Assembly: GCA_029204225.1 (NCBI GenBank)
Contig: CM055108.1
Coordinates: forward strand, 5,004,806 to 5,068,805
Direction of reading: 5' to 3'
DNA from: Diphasiastrum complanatum
Taxonomy: Eukaryota; Streptophyta; Lycopodiopsida; Lycopodiales; Lycopodiaceae
DNA: 64,000 nt
Positions 35,000 through 46,836 of the stretch are shown here, piece by piece. Every line of letters starts with the position of its first letter. The stretch's first letter is position 1. The position numbers and the translations under genes were made by a program. The notes under the pieces are model-generated. The model worked only from the letters and a program-made list of their open reading frames with translations, had not been told where the DNA came from and searched no databases.

Positions 35000-35260
35000 A
35001 GTCTATATCTCGATTACAGTTCAAGCTAACATAAATCCTTGGGACTGATTAATCGTAGAGACCGAGCCAATCAATTGTTCGAAGGCTTTCTGGTTCTCTA
35101 CAGTCCAAGAAAAAGGTTCATTCTTTGTCAAGGGTCTCACTAATGGAGAAATGAGAAAAGAGTAGTTACTCAAAAACTTCCTATAATAATCTGCTCTTCC
35201 TAGGAAATAACGTAACTCCTTCATGATGGTGGGGGATAGCATCACTTTCGGTCAGTCAAA
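35000..35260 (-). pseudogene. Ty3/gypsy RT-RNase H junction fragment
   Basis: The minus-strand frame 35245-35021 reads MKELRYFLGRADYYRKFLSN, ISPLVRPLTKNEPFSWT and QKAFEQL. This is the standard gypsy segment after RT, with the FLGxxxYYRKFI and FxWxxxxxxAF blocks. Nothing else of this element is recognisable on either side. Confidence 0.85.
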
Positions 35261-36677
35261 ATCGTATGGGTTGGGCAATGGCCGCTAGGGTTTCTTAGAA
35301 TCAATCGGCTTATACCTTGCTTATTAGAAATTCACAATAACAAAGACAACCAATTACAAATCCAGTTCTTGCCTAGCAATCAGATGGTTATAGTTACTAG
35401 AGTATTTCAAGGAAAGATACAGGTTCAATGACTTTCCTGTATGCAGCTAGATTGGCCTTCCAAATGCCAAGCGTTTAACCCGTCAGACAAATACTAAACC
35501 TACAGCAAATGGTTGATTCCCAAATCTGGGATTTATTTTATAATTGTTGTTATTAGTCAGACCAATCATCAAAACCAACTCAAAATCGGTCCAAGAAGTT
35601 ATTTATGGTTAGAGCAATGATGAGAAATCAGTACAATGACCTTCTAATAATGCAATTTACAAGTCCTTTTGAATCCCAAATAAATGCCGAAGATACTTAA
35701 AGTTTTTTGTTAAGAAGTTTTTGGATTCCTATTTTCAACTGGGTGATGGCACAACATCCAACAGGTTGCAGGTAGTGTGAATTAGATGAAACTGCGAGTC
35801 AGATAAAAGTAAAAATGAGGCCAGGGGTGAAAAGAGTGTTTGGCTGCAGGCAAGGGTTTGCAAAGTTTTGGAATGGGCCTCTAATTATAAGGAGGGCTTC
35901 AAGCAAACCCACAAACATGGTTATGGACAGGTTCTTTCCATGCAGACAGGATCACAAGGAAGCTATGAAGTGGCCACATATAGGTAATGGCAAAACGCTG
36001 GAAGGAGAGAGGGCCACAGACAGAGGCTTTGATAGGTCGCTGATCATGTAGGGAGTTGCAGATCAAAATTAGAACATAGATAGGTAGATCCTTAGGCAGG
36101 CAGCAAGGCAGCGATGGGCAGCAAGATGTCAAGAAAATGGCACAGCCCACAGAGCGGCTGTAGACATGGATGAAACCACAGATAGGTTTCTTTTCAGAAA
36201 AGCAGGGTTAGGAATGTGCCACAAATCAATGTGATAGTAACCCACGGATTTCATTACTAGACTATAAACTAGCAATGAATGGTCACAATTAGTCTCTCAG
36301 ATTGTAAAGCACTCAAACATACAGTCTATGACATATAGAACTGCAAGAAATTGATTTAGACAATTGTAAATCAGGGAGATAGCAATCTTCCAAGTCTCAG
36401 ATCTTTCTAAATAAGGTGGCAAAGCTTTTCACAATTCCACAGCCTCCAACCACTAGATTAGGAACAACAAAAAACAAATAATGCCAAATCTGATTCCACA
36501 AATAAAATGGTGAAAACACAATGCTAAAGATCAAACCAATGAATCGATAGCAGTGAAATGGGATAGACAGCAAAGTGGAAGAGGCTGAGAGTGGAGGCAC
36601 CAAACACAACAACTTCTCCTTCTCTCTTCACCTTCTCACCAAAAACTCTTTGCACACAAGTTTCTCTACAAGTTTTT

Positions 36678-36681
<4 letters not shown>
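35261..36681. other. Stretch without recognised gene
   Basis: No domain, splice-bounded gene or LTR border found on either strand. The last part (36400-36680) leads into a CT microsatellite and could be LTR or 5' leader sequence. Confidence 0.5.

Positions 36682-36752
<71 letters not shown>
36682..36752. repeat. (CT)n microsatellite, about 70 bp
   Basis: Perfect CT dinucleotides. Frames spelling Ser-Leu or Glu-Arg across it are artefacts. The following 36753-37559 has no recognised gene; a 30-base phrase around gaccagccaatagcatcctagg is repeated at about 37297 and 37381. Confidence 0.97.
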
Positions 36753-36754
<2 letters not shown>

Positions 36755-37699
36755 AAGAAGATGAATGATGACAATGAGAATGCTATCCCACACCCCTCCT
36801 TATACGTAGGGGCTCAATGGGCTGGAGGTGCACCCCTTCAAGAAATGGGGCACCTCATGAATTTTCAAAAAATTGTCTCTAAAAATAGGGCATTGGCCCA
36901 AATTTATTTTTAACACCTAACTTGGCCTCAACTTGCAATTTCAAAGTCAAGTTGGGCCCTATTTACGATTTCAGTTTCTATGGGCTCACGACCAAGTTTT
37001 TAATTACTAAAATTGTATTACGAAAATACTTGGCATCTCCTAGTCCCGACAAACCCAAATACAATGTAAATTAGCAAATGAACAGTATTTTAATAGCAGT
37101 GCAACCGGCCATTATGGGCCATTTACGTGTCATTTTTAAGCAGTTCTGCATTGGCGTAATAGCACGCAGCGACGATGTTTCATAGAAAATAGCTTTAAAA
37201 AGGGGTCTTTTTTCTCGCAAACATTGGCGACCTTCATGGGTAAAGAATGGTCCCCATTCTTCAAACTCAACATCTCTGGTTACACAAAGACCAATAGACC
37301 AGCCAATAGCATCCTAGGTTGACCCAAAAGCCATACAGCAACATGTCTTCAAGATAAGCAACAACAAATTACCCCCTAGACCAGCCAATAGCATCCTAGG
37401 CCGACCCAAAAGGGTTCCAATCAACATCAGATCTTCATGAAGAACAACATCTCAGGTCCTGCATATAAGGCTTGATGATACTGTAACACAATCAGATCAC
37501 AATTAGTAGCTTAGTTCATTTTCAATCATCATCTAAAGTTCAAGTGCCTTATCCATTGGGCTGAGTCCGGTCACAAATCATAGGGTTTCAAATTTCCACA
37601 TATCATATGAAGTTCAAAAGCGCCAGGTGCTAAATTTGCAAAACCAACACAAATGTTGGTTACCTCACGTTGTGGAATTACTGGCTGGGTAAAGTAGTA

Positions 37700-38283
37700 A
37701 ATTATACTACTGGTAGCGTTTGGAGTTGGTCTATCGTTGTTGCTTCTGCATAAAGCCAACGGATTTCGTAGTGGGCATAAGGTTTCAATGCTAGCCACAC
37801 ATCTGCCTCACCTCGGATAAATTCACTCTCATCGAAAACAGGTCCACAACCATTAAAGACATCGTGATCAAATACTTCATTAGCTAGTCTATCTGCTTCA
37901 TGATTGTATTCCCTTCTGATATGCTAAATATCAATTTCAACAAACAACTTCATTAGTCTTTGAATCTCCCTAATGTACATGGCCAAGACAGGATTTTTCA
38001 CATCCCACACACCAGTAACCAAGTTGCATATAAGTGCAGAATCTCCTCTAGCCGTCAAATGAGTCACTTTTTTATGAAAGGCCAGTTTCATTCCTGCTAA
38101 AAGCGCTTTGGCTTCTGCCATGTTACAGGTGAACCTTTTACCTAAACAGGCTCCTAGTTTGGCAATGAGGACTCCATGTTTAGATTTCAAGATCACTTTA
38201 ATGGTGCCAACAAGTCGGCTACCGCCATCAAACCATAAATTCGCTTTCATTGTCGGTTTCATGGTTGTATTTGTCATGGTCAC
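37700..38283 (-). pseudogene. RNase H domain downstream of gypsy integrase
   Basis: The frame overlaps the integrase stop by a few bases in another frame. It carries LWFDGGSRLVGTI (first Asp), NMAEAKALLAGMKLAF (Glu), ARGDSALICNLVTG (Asp) and, after a TAG at 37924-37926, REYNHEADRLANEVF (last Asp). All four DEDD residues are thus present. The FDGGSR...AEAxALLxGM...GDSxLI pattern is of the plant/archaeal RNase H type (RVT_3), not the usual gypsy RNase H. It may be an extra RNase H carried by a Tat-like lineage. The premature TAG makes this copy inactive. Confidence 0.8.
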
Positions 38284-39466
38284 ACATAATAGGGTTTTAC
38301 CTTATTGATATTGATGGGGGTATCCATATCTCTACCATGCATGTCACTAAGAATCATAGTATTATTCTTAGAAACCTTCTTGAGAACATATGGACCTAAC
38401 CAAATAGCCATTAATTTTTCAGGGAATAATTCCATTCTAGCATCATAAAAGATGACCAATTGTACTTTTCGAAACTGGTACTTCTTAGCTTTGAGATTGT
38501 GGAACCCCTTCAACTTTTTCTTTGTCCGTTCTATTTGCAACAAGGCTCTAGACCTCTTCTCATCCAGTTTGTTTAATACCATAATTTGTTCACTAATAGC
38601 AGACTCATATGGCAAATCATGTTCTTTGGAGAATCTCAGTGTCTCCAATTCGATCTCGATTGGCATTACACTCTCTACACCATAGACCAATTTTTTGTTT
38701 GTACTCTCCACCTGCCCATTGGCCTGTGGGTTGTAAGGTGTGGTTTTATTATGCTTATACTCAATCTTTTCACAAGATTCTGAATGACCTTATTTAAGAA
38801 ATGGGTACCTCTATCAGAAACTAATTCCTTCGGGGTCCCAAATCTACAAACAATATTTTCCATAAGGAACTTAGCCGTTTCTACAACATTATCCTTCTTC
38901 ACAGCTTTGGCTTCTGACCACTTAGTGAAGTAATCAGTTGCTACAATGATATAATTTTTCTACCCTATCGAAGAGGGTTTCCCAGGTCAATGCCCCATTT
39001 TTCAAAGGGCAACTGAGAGTCAGGGTTATCAAGGGCCTTATTCTTTTATCGGGCACTCCTACCCTTTGACAAATATCACATTTTACGTAATAATCGTGGC
39101 AATCCTTAAATAGTGTGGACCACCAGTATCCTACCCTTAGGACCTTCTGTGCTATGGCATCACCTGCAAAGTGACCCCCACACGCAGAGTTGTGGCATTT
39201 TTCAAGGATAAATGGGACTTCATTGGGTAGTACACACTTTGGTAAACGCCTTCAATGCCCTTCCTATACAACCTATTGTCTATTACTTTGAATCTCAAAG
39301 CCCGAACTTTAAGCTTCTTTTTCTCGGCTTTTGACAGACCTTTAGACAGTTCTAAGGTGGTCAGGTAATGGGCTAAATCTTGATACCATTGTGGTACTGC
39401 TTCGACATCCAATTTAAACATTTCATGATTCTCATTGTCCATTTGGTCAAATGGGACTTCTTGCAA
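38280..39466 (-). pseudogene. gypsy E6 integrase, frameshifted
   Basis: The N-terminal part has the linker WYQDLAHYLTTLELSKGLS and RALRFKVIDNRLYRKGIEGV before the HHCC zinc region, which is disturbed. The core shows VATDYFTKWSEAKAVKKDN, MENIVCRFGTPKELVSDRGT (second Asp) and FLNKVIQNL, then loses frame near 38700 where the Glu region should be. The C-terminus reads KLVYGVESVMPIEIELETLR, LDEKRSRALLQIER, WLGPYVLKKVSKNN and a NINKVKPYYV end with a TGA at 38280-38282. The full protein would insert the element's DNA. Confidence 0.82.
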
Positions 39467-39475
39467 TGACCCATG

Positions 39476-41833
39476 TTCTTCAACGAATACATCAATGTGA
39501 GGTTGCGAATTCTTCTGTTGTCAACGTTTTCTTAGCACTATGCTTATCAAGACAAGTACTTTACATAAGCTTGTCATTCCCTGGTGTAGTGATTATAGGT
39601 CATTCTACTAAGGATTTACGTTCCAATAACACTTGCTACTCTACTTCCTATACTTGTGCTACAAACAACAATCTCCTAAAAACTAGTTGACACTACTATA
39701 GACATTCATCTTGCTCATTTTTTACATATGCAATCTCATTGCTTCATGACTCATTCATCATGAAAATGACAATTGATGCTGGTCTTTAGGAGTCGTTGAT
39801 GGCACAAGAACTTGCATAGAGTGATTAGAGCATCGGAACTAGCAAATGGTATAAGAAAGCTATTCTCGTAGTATGAAAAACAATAGGACATGTTCAAAAG
39901 AGTATTATGATTTGATGATGCTTTGTACATTCTAGAGTTGCATGTTGGAGGTTTTGTGTGTAGGCTATTAAGTTTGCTCTTATATCCTCCATCACTCTTG
40001 AAAGCCGCCTCAAGTCTTGATTCATCATGGCCGATTGTGCTACCATTTGAAACTCGATAGTCTTTCTAAACCATTAGGTTTAAAATTTCACAATCTCATA
40101 ATGCAAGCGAAGATCTTCGATCACAAATGGGAAGTTGCACTGCAACGAAGTGGGGATTCAACCATGTTGTTCTAGTAACCCATAAGGGTCTACATATACC
40201 TCTTATTGTCAAAGCATTCATCTCGAGTCTCCTCAGCTATCTCTATTATTCTAGGTTTTTGAGAAGAGGGAGTGTGTACCTTCTGCAGGTACAAAGGATC
40301 AAGAGAATGAATGATTGCACACTAAACTAGCTTATAGTCCAAAAACAATGTGATGGAAAACATTGGCAAGCTAGTTAGCAACAAGGCAAGAGCATTCATC
40401 ACAATCTAACTATCATTACACTATAAATGGATCAACTGGAAGCTTTACTTGAAGAAGTGTATTCTTGAGGTACAAAGCCACCTTATTTATACTACAAGAG
40501 GCCTTCTAGAACTCGTGGAGAGAGAGAGAGAGAGAGATCATTCTAGATGGCACATTGCCTCTACCTCTCTACTAGATGACAAACAGAGAAATGGATAAGA
40601 ATCAAGAATCTTTCTTTTTGAGAATACTTGACCTACAAGAGTAGCCTCACATGATTCTTGATAGGTTCTAGACCTAAACATCACTATGAAGACTAAAGAT
40701 GTTACTTGACTCTAATTGAGAAATTACTTGATTAGTCTATCTATCTCAAGTTTGGACAAATCCCCAGAACTTGAATTTCTAAGTTTAATGATATTTTTAT
40801 TTCACAACACTTTCACATTGGCCTTCCATTTCTTTAGAAAAACCTTTTAGGATTTTTGAATGGGGGTCTAGGATTTGCTTTGTGCATGGCTTTTTTTTTT
40901 AATGTTATAGTTGATTTGGTGCATGTTACCCGTAGAACAATGGTTTGATAAATTGCATGAATGTACAATCGATGCTTGTTGCATCCCAGTTGACCGAGGT
41001 TTTCTAAGGGCTTGACCTTTGCTAGCTTTAAAATTGGTTTCTAAAGTTTTTAGGAGTCAACTTAGAAAATTTATGTTACTAGCACCCAGTAAGAGGAATT
41101 TCGGTTTCTTGGTGCTCAGTTGTCAAAGCTATAACCTTGGACTTTGATGTTCATCCTGGTTTTGGTAGGAGGAATTTGGTTTTTTCTTCTCCACGGACAA
41201 TATGCATGTATTAGGCCTTATCAACTTGACATTAGGCTTTGTAACTTTGGTGTGTTACATCGATAGTTATCTATAGTGTCAAGCTGTAATTATCATATCT
41301 AAAAGCAAAGAATTTTCTTGGAGAGAAAACAGATGGTATGGGAAATTAGTAATTTCAAAGGGGATTTCTTGTGTGAGAATGATCTGTAGACCAGTGGTTA
41401 GTATTTACATTTTGGTAATGCTAACAATTGACAATTGGTTAAACTTGTTTAGGGTATTTGGAGATGTTATGAGATATAGATCTGGATCCCTCAATGGTAT
41501 CTCATAAATTCCAAATCAGAAATCCTTAAAAGCTATTTCTCACTTTTAAAGAACCTATTGGCCCTTTATGGCCATCTCGCTCTAAAAATTAAACTGATAA
41601 TTTTATTGCTCTATTTTGTGCATCTCCTTGTCTTCTGCTATCTTGATTGCTAGAATGAAATTTGTTCTATGATCTGTAGTCGCGTGTCTCAGTTCTTTTG
41701 AGCTTCTGCACAATAGAAAATTCAAATAAATAAAATCGTTTGCGACAATGAAACAAATGTCGTTCGCAGCAAAATTTCCACCATCGATCTCTCTTTCTCA
41801 CGATCGGATGAAACAATGCTGCTTGGTGAGATG
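39476..41833. other. Stretch without recognised gene
   Basis: The first 60 bases may still be gypsy coding (HIDVFVEEHGS on the minus strand). Beyond that I found no domain on either strand. A GA run lies at 40518-40536. The short frames here have no recognisable homology. Confidence 0.5.
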
Positions 41834-41854
41834 TATATATATATATATATATAT
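41834..41854. repeat. (AT)n microsatellite, 21 bp
   Basis: Short uninterrupted AT/TA run. The flanks up to 42419 hold no recognised gene. Confidence 0.9.
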
Positions 41855-42419
41855 TTCCAAGACACTAAGCACCTTTGTGCACAGTGGGATCAATGTGGTT
41901 CGTTGTGCATGCTAGTACCCCCGCGGCCCCTCTGTCCTCTTTCTCTCTTCTCTTCCATTAAATTTCCATCTTGTTTAGGTATGGCTGATGCTGAAAATAC
42001 AATGCAGCTCCTCCTATAGCCAATGGCCATCCATGACCATCTGATGACTTATTTGGACTAGGACGACCTATTGTAAAGTTTTACAATAGTCCAAAATGTA
42101 CTCTACATGGAACGATTCATATTTTTAATGTCAAAAACCCTAATTCTTAAACGTGGTTGCCTCAGAGAGCTGACAATTGTACATTTATCCTTCCAGGGCT
42201 TTCTACAACCATTTGGTAGTGCATTAACAATGCTAGGATGTCCTACTTGGTGGCTTGACGGTGTTGGAAAACGGTGGTCATGAGCGCAGTGAAGGCTCGG
42301 TTGCACAGAATGTAGGCGTGTAGGAACGAAAATGCAACAGTTAGCAGCAGAGATATTCAAGTAGAAGAATTCATATAGTTTGCACAAATGAACGACGCAG
42401 TACTGAGACAGAAATTGCA

Positions 42420-43161
42420 CTCTAATAAAAAAAAAATATCAACAATGAGTACAATAGCTTGAAGTAATAACTTCAACTTGCTAAGTATGATAAATGCTGG
42501 TTACAGATAACTCTGATTAAAAGAGAATTTTCAAAAATTAACACTTACATATCTTGTTTCAACTAATATAGAAATTTATAATAGAGAAAATATCTTACAA
42601 GCTTTTAAGGCTATTTATGCCAGTCTTTGCATATGTACAAAAGTTGGTAACCGTCAACCGCCTTTGGGTTATTTGTTTGTCCAACTGTTTTAGGGTTACT
42701 TATCCATTAGCAAAGTCGGTCAGCAAAATCGCAAAAAAGATGAAAGTGCCTTAAAATGATTTCTAAGATATTCTGGCCACTTGGCCAGCTTGTCGCATTT
42801 TTCACTATGGAGTAGAAAAGGCGAAAGGCGAAGGTGCCTTTAAAAAATGATTTCTAAGGTATTCTGGCCACTTGGCCAGTGTGTCGCATTTTTCGCTAAG
42901 GAGCGAAAAAGGCGGAAAAGATGAAGGTGCCTTAAAAATAATTTCTAAGGTATTCTGGCCACTTGACCAATGTGTCGCATATTTTGCTAAGAAGCAAAAA
43001 AGGCAAAAAAGACGAAGGTGCCTTAAAATGATTTCTAAGGTATTGAAAATCTCAAAGGGGGGAAAAATGTGAAGGCCTAAAAATATGTTGTCAGCCTTTG
43101 GTTTTTTAGGATGCTCATTACTTGAACGATTTGTTTAAGTCTGAGCATAAGAAATGTAACA
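42420..43161 (-). repeat. 3' LTR of a copia copy, containing a tandem array
   Basis: The minus-strand purine tract AAGGGGGAG (complement of 43162-43170) is followed by TGTTACATTTC at 43161, the LTR start. The left border is not defined. Inside, from about 42735 to 43045, a unit of 88-93 bp recurs 3.5 times. Each unit has GTGCCTTAAAA, ATTTCTAAGGTATTCTGG, CCACTTGGCCA and TGTCGCATTTTTCGC. Tandem repeats in LTR U3 regions often act as enhancers, but that is not shown here. Confidence 0.65.
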
Positions 43162-43199
43162 CTCCCCCTTAATGTGAATCCTTAAAAACTTTGATCTTC

Positions 43200-44190
43200 A
43201 AATTTAACATATCGTTAAATCTAAGATGTTGCTCAGAGCCTTTGTGAAGTAATTTGCTGCCATGTAATTTGTTCTTCAAACAATCAATACTACTTCCTTA
43301 CTATGCAATTTCTCTCTAAGGTAGTGATACCTGATTTTTATATGTTTGTTTTGAGAGTGAAATCTCGGATTGACAGATATCACTATTGTGCTTTGATTGT
43401 TACAATAGATTGTTGTAGAAAGTGGTTGTGCAAGATTGAGGTCTGCAAGCAGTTTCCTAAGCCAGACGTCTCTTTGGTTGCATTTGTGGTAGCTATCTAT
43501 TTGGATTATGTTGATATTAATGCAACTGAGATCTGCTTCCAGCTGTTCCATGAGATTGGGCCTTGGTTATATAAAAATAAAAATGCAGAAGTTGATTATA
43601 TGGTGTTGATATCTCATGCCCAATTCGCATTTGTGTAGGCTTCAAGGATATTGGCAGTTTGGCTACCTCCATAGCAGATGCTGAGAGTTGTCGTTGTTTA
43701 AATGTACTTCATGACCTTTGTTAGCGCTTTCCAATGAGCTATGCCTAGATTTGACAGAAACTGGCCGAGTGCACTGATCGAATATGCAAGGTCTGGTCGA
43801 GTGCAAATCATTGCGTACATTAGTGAGTCGATGATGGATTGAAATGGGTAGCGCTTCATCTCCTCCTTTTCTGCCTCAGTTTAAGGAGACTGTTCCTTTG
43901 ATAGTTTTAGTCCAGGGTCTAGTGGAAAGTGACTGGGTTTGCAGTTGGCCACTCTATGCTTTTCCAGCATGTTGTTGAGATATCGTTGCTGACTGATATA
44001 GATCAATCTACTGGGTCAATCTTGCTGAATTTGGATTCCAAGACAATAGTGGACTGGACCCATGTCAGTCATCTTGTATTCTTGGGCCAACATGTATTTT
44101 GTATCCTTCATTCGATTCAGATTATTCCTGAATAAGAGTGTATCATCCACGTAGAGAGTGATGATGATGAAGTATTCTGATACAGATTTA
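43200..44190 (-). pseudogene. copia RT C-terminus and RNase H
   Basis: The minus strand reads IIITLYVDDTLLF at about 44150, YKMTDMGPVHYCLGIQI, then in shifting frames PLDPGLKLSKEQSP, TRPDLAYS-like text, and the RNase H end VWLRKLLADLNLAQPLSTT and CNNQSTIVISVNPRFHSQNK at 43460-43330. It belongs with the LTR on its left. Integrase and earlier domains are missing, replaced at 44196 by a palindrome array. Confidence 0.8.
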
Positions 44191-44211
44191 TTGTTGCCGG
44201 TAGTCGGACTT

Positions 44212-44405
44212 GGCGTGGATAATCCACGCATTTTGAATTTCACGACATTCAACCGATCTGCTGCCGTAAATGACATTTGTGTGGAACATCCGCGTGTGGA
44301 TTATCCACGTGCTTGTATCCACGCGTATATCCATGCCAATCCACGGCTATATCCACGCGAATTTTTTTTGTCCGTGCGTCCACCTTTGTATTGTGCGTGG
44401 ATATT
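44212..44405. repeat. Palindrome array C (GCGTGGA / TCCACGC words)
   Basis: GCGTGGATAATCCACGC at 44213, then CGCGTGTGGATTATCCACG, TATCCACGCGTATATCCA, ATATCCACGCGAA and GTGCGTGGATA by 44402. Spacing and vocabulary match arrays A and B, including the poly-T tract after one cluster. It lies exactly between a copia RT fragment on the left and a gypsy RT fragment on the right. Confidence 0.85.
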
Positions 44406-44420
44406 TGCTATATGTGTTCT

Positions 44421-44865
44421 TCTATCGTAACATCGCTGAAAACATTTTTCTGGATAGTCCAGATGATATTCGACATCACCATACAAGAAAAAATCATCCA
44501 GGAAAATTTTCATAAACCTGTCTAAGTAATCATAAAATGATTTTGTCATAATCTTCTAGAAGGCTGCTGGAAAAATCTTTAGTCCAAACGGCATTACTTT
44601 ATAAGCATATGCCCCCCATTCTGTGATGAAGGTAGTCTTCTCTCAATCCTTCTCGGCAATTTGTATTTGATTATACCCACTAAACCCATCCTAGAAACTG
44701 TATAACTCATGACCCGCGACCTATTCTAAGCATTGCTCGGTCAATGGTAAAGGGAAATGATCTTTCACCTTGAATGACTTTAGCTTATAGTAATCCACAC
44801 ATACCTGTAGATTACCGTTTTTCTTGGGTACAATCACAATGGGGCTTAGCCATGGCGTATAGTCA
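44421..44865 (-). pseudogene. Ty3/gypsy reverse transcriptase fragment
   Basis: The minus strand reads PWLSPIVIVPKKNGNLQVCV, DYYKLKSFKVKDHFPLPLTE, FSGYNQIQIAEKD, FITEWGAYAYKVMPFGL and FLDDFFLYGDVEYHLDYPEK. FLDDF is the active site, where gypsy elements usually have YLDDF. At least three stops interrupt it. It breaks off at KCFQRC, where palindrome array C begins. Confidence 0.85.
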
Positions 44866-45344
44866 ATAGCGTATATAAAACTTCATACTTCCAAAGGTTT
44901 GCTTAATCTTGTACATAGCGACATTAGCAAATTGATTTGGTCCTAAGCATAGAAATCCAACTATCAATGTATTGTAATCATGTCTTATTCATACCTTCCT
45001 AACTCAAGTGTTTTAGTATCTTGTTGTGAAAAGAGGATATGATTCACCCAGTATGCAAATAGAATTGACAACTAGCATTTTCAAACAAATATGTGAAAGA
45101 TGACTAGTATATTTTGACAACTATTTTCTAGAATGTTTCAAGAACTCTTCTGTAGTATGTTTATTTCCCTTCTCAATATTGCGGTGATGTCTAAGTTTGA
45201 CTTGTCGCTTTAGGGTTTTCTCATGTGTGACATTTAGTTCAAATACTACATTTGTTGGTCTGAAAGCTTGTCACTTTTCATATTTATAAGATTCCAAACA
45301 ATAAGCTTTATGATACACATAATTCATTAAGCTTATTAACCTGA
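44866..45344. other. Stretch without recognised gene
   Basis: No coding, LTR border or tandem structure recognised. Confidence 0.5.
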
Positions 45345-45775
45345 AGTTGGTGCTATAAATCACATTAGAGACTTTTGACCTAAACCTAGCACTTCAACCC
45401 AAATTCTTTCATGGAGCATGTAGCGTCCTAAACTGAAAGTTGTCATAGGTCGTTCACATAATCATGATGAACCTATACTACAAAAAATGGTGTTGTTTGG
45501 TTCACTTTGATCATAAATGACTAGTATGTCAAATTGTCCAAAATTAAGATTTTTGGGTGGACCATTTCATGACTTGAGATGAGCATGGTCAATTTTTAGT
45601 AAATGAGCTCTGATCTGACTAGTGGCTAGCATCATTTTGAGATAGGACGAAGTGCACTGAGTCAGAAAGGACAAGTAGCCATCATGTTATGGACTATCCA
45701 AGTTAGGCTAAATCATGGCCCTTACAAAAAAAATAGACTGTCAAGATAAATTATAGACATGTTCGACATGGCCCA
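45345..45775. repeat. Diverged repeat, copy 1 of a pair with 53465-53935
   Basis: Shared landmarks in the same order include AATCACATTAGAGACTTTT, ACCTAGCACTTCAA, GATGAGCATGGTCAATTTTT and GTTATGGACT.TCCAAGTTAGG. The copies differ by many substitutions and small indels. The family is unknown and no coding is seen. Confidence 0.85.
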
Positions 45776-45903
45776 TACTCAGAAGTGTTGCATTTATCTC
45801 CTTTACTCTCCTAAATCCTATGTTAATCTACCTCCATTCATGCTGCTGTATTTTACTTGTGTTGTCGCACAGTAGTCTACATATTTACATGTAAAATAAG
45901 ATA

Positions 45904-46115
45904 GGCAAAAAATGCGACCATTTGTATTTTTACTCGAGGATTTCCACAGACAAAAAAGGCAAAAAAAATGCGACACTGTGTTTTTACATGCATTTTATGA
46001 CTGGCAAAAAATGTGACACTACCCTTTAAATGCCAAAGGTACCCTTTTAGAAAAGTGAAGATACACTGCAAATCAATTTTTAAGGCATTTGTTAGAGTGT
46101 CGCATTTTTCACATT
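45904..46115. repeat. Cluster of GGCAAAAAATGCGAC words
   Basis: GGCAAAAAATGCGAC at 45904, GGCAAAAAAAATGCGACA near 45958, GGCAAAAAATGTGACA at 46003 and, in opposite orientation, TGTCGCATTTTTCAC near 46099. The inverse word TGTCGCATTTTTCGC is repeated in the LTR array at 42735-43045. Related sequence is therefore present on both sides of the 43-45 kb retroelement fragments. Confidence 0.7.
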
Positions 46116-46169
46116 TTCATCAATGTTAATTTTAGGGAAGGCCGACGTCGCGGCCTCCTCACACTCATC

Positions 46170-46824
46170 TGTGAAAATTGTCAACATTTCCTAGCTAGTT
46201 TGAGGCCTAAATTGGCTAAAATTGTAAATAGTTTTGGTTCTGGAGTTTCACACGTGTGAACCAGGCCACAATGTTTTTATTTACTGTATTTTTTCAGTAT
46301 GATGAAGTGTCAAACTTCATACCCTTCAAAATGAGACCATTTTGATGTATTTTGGTCATATAAGCCATTTTTAGCTATTTTTCCTATATAGGGAATATCT
46401 AGGGTCAAGTACCTTCTAGAGAGAGGAGAGAGAGTCATCTTCCTCATCCATAAATAGTAGGGAAGTCGTGGAGAACAGGTTGGAGAAACCTTTTGTATGC
46501 TTCATTGAGATCAATAGATCATTGTCATTGTTTCTTCCTCCATTGAGAGCATTGTTGTGTGTATTGTCTTCAAGCTATTGTGTATGATCTTAGGTGCTTT
46601 CCAAAAGTGGTAGGCTGATGTATTATGGACTGTATAATGCTATTTTGGGCCGCACTTGATGTTTATGGAAGTTTCCATTTGTGATAAATGCTTTTTGATC
46701 AAGTTCTTTGCATTCTAGGTAGCATAGAATGTGTTGCCAATTCCTAGCTTATGTAGTTTGGAGTGCAAGCATTCAAGCCAATGATCTTGGAGTTTAGATC
46801 CACTTAGGATCTGTATTTTTCACA
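46170..46824 (+). repeat. 5' LTR of the full-length copia element
   Basis: Starts TGTGAAAATTG and ends TTTTTCACA. It contains the 14-bp palindrome TTCACACGTGTGAA at 46247-46260 (a CACGTG G-box core), a TATA-like CTATATAGGG near 46385 and a GA-rich stretch near 46425. This is the element's promoter region; TATA placement is by eye. The 1.17-kb leader that follows (46837-47996) has no coding I recognise. Confidence 0.95.
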
Positions 46825-46836
46825 TGGTATCAGAGC
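46825..46836 (+). promoter_or_regulatory. Initiator-Met tRNA primer binding site
   Basis: TGGTATCAGAGC begins at the first base after the 5' LTR, the standard copia arrangement for priming minus-strand synthesis. Confidence 0.95.

Larger units (their letters stand above)
37560..39475 (-). mobile_element. Ty3/gypsy copy E6: integrase followed by RNase H
   Basis: From right to left: an integrase zinc-binding region (39466-39152), integrase core traces (about 38980-38675), integrase C-terminus (38711-38280), then an RNase H domain (38283 to about 37700). RT and protease, expected further right, are missing. The RNase H lies downstream of integrase, unlike the usual gypsy order RT-RNase H-integrase. 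Confidence 0.8.

Noticed and set aside
42872-43072. 66-codon Lys-rich frame
   Set aside because: It lies in the tandem array of a copia LTR, and its Lys/Arg runs come from the repeat.
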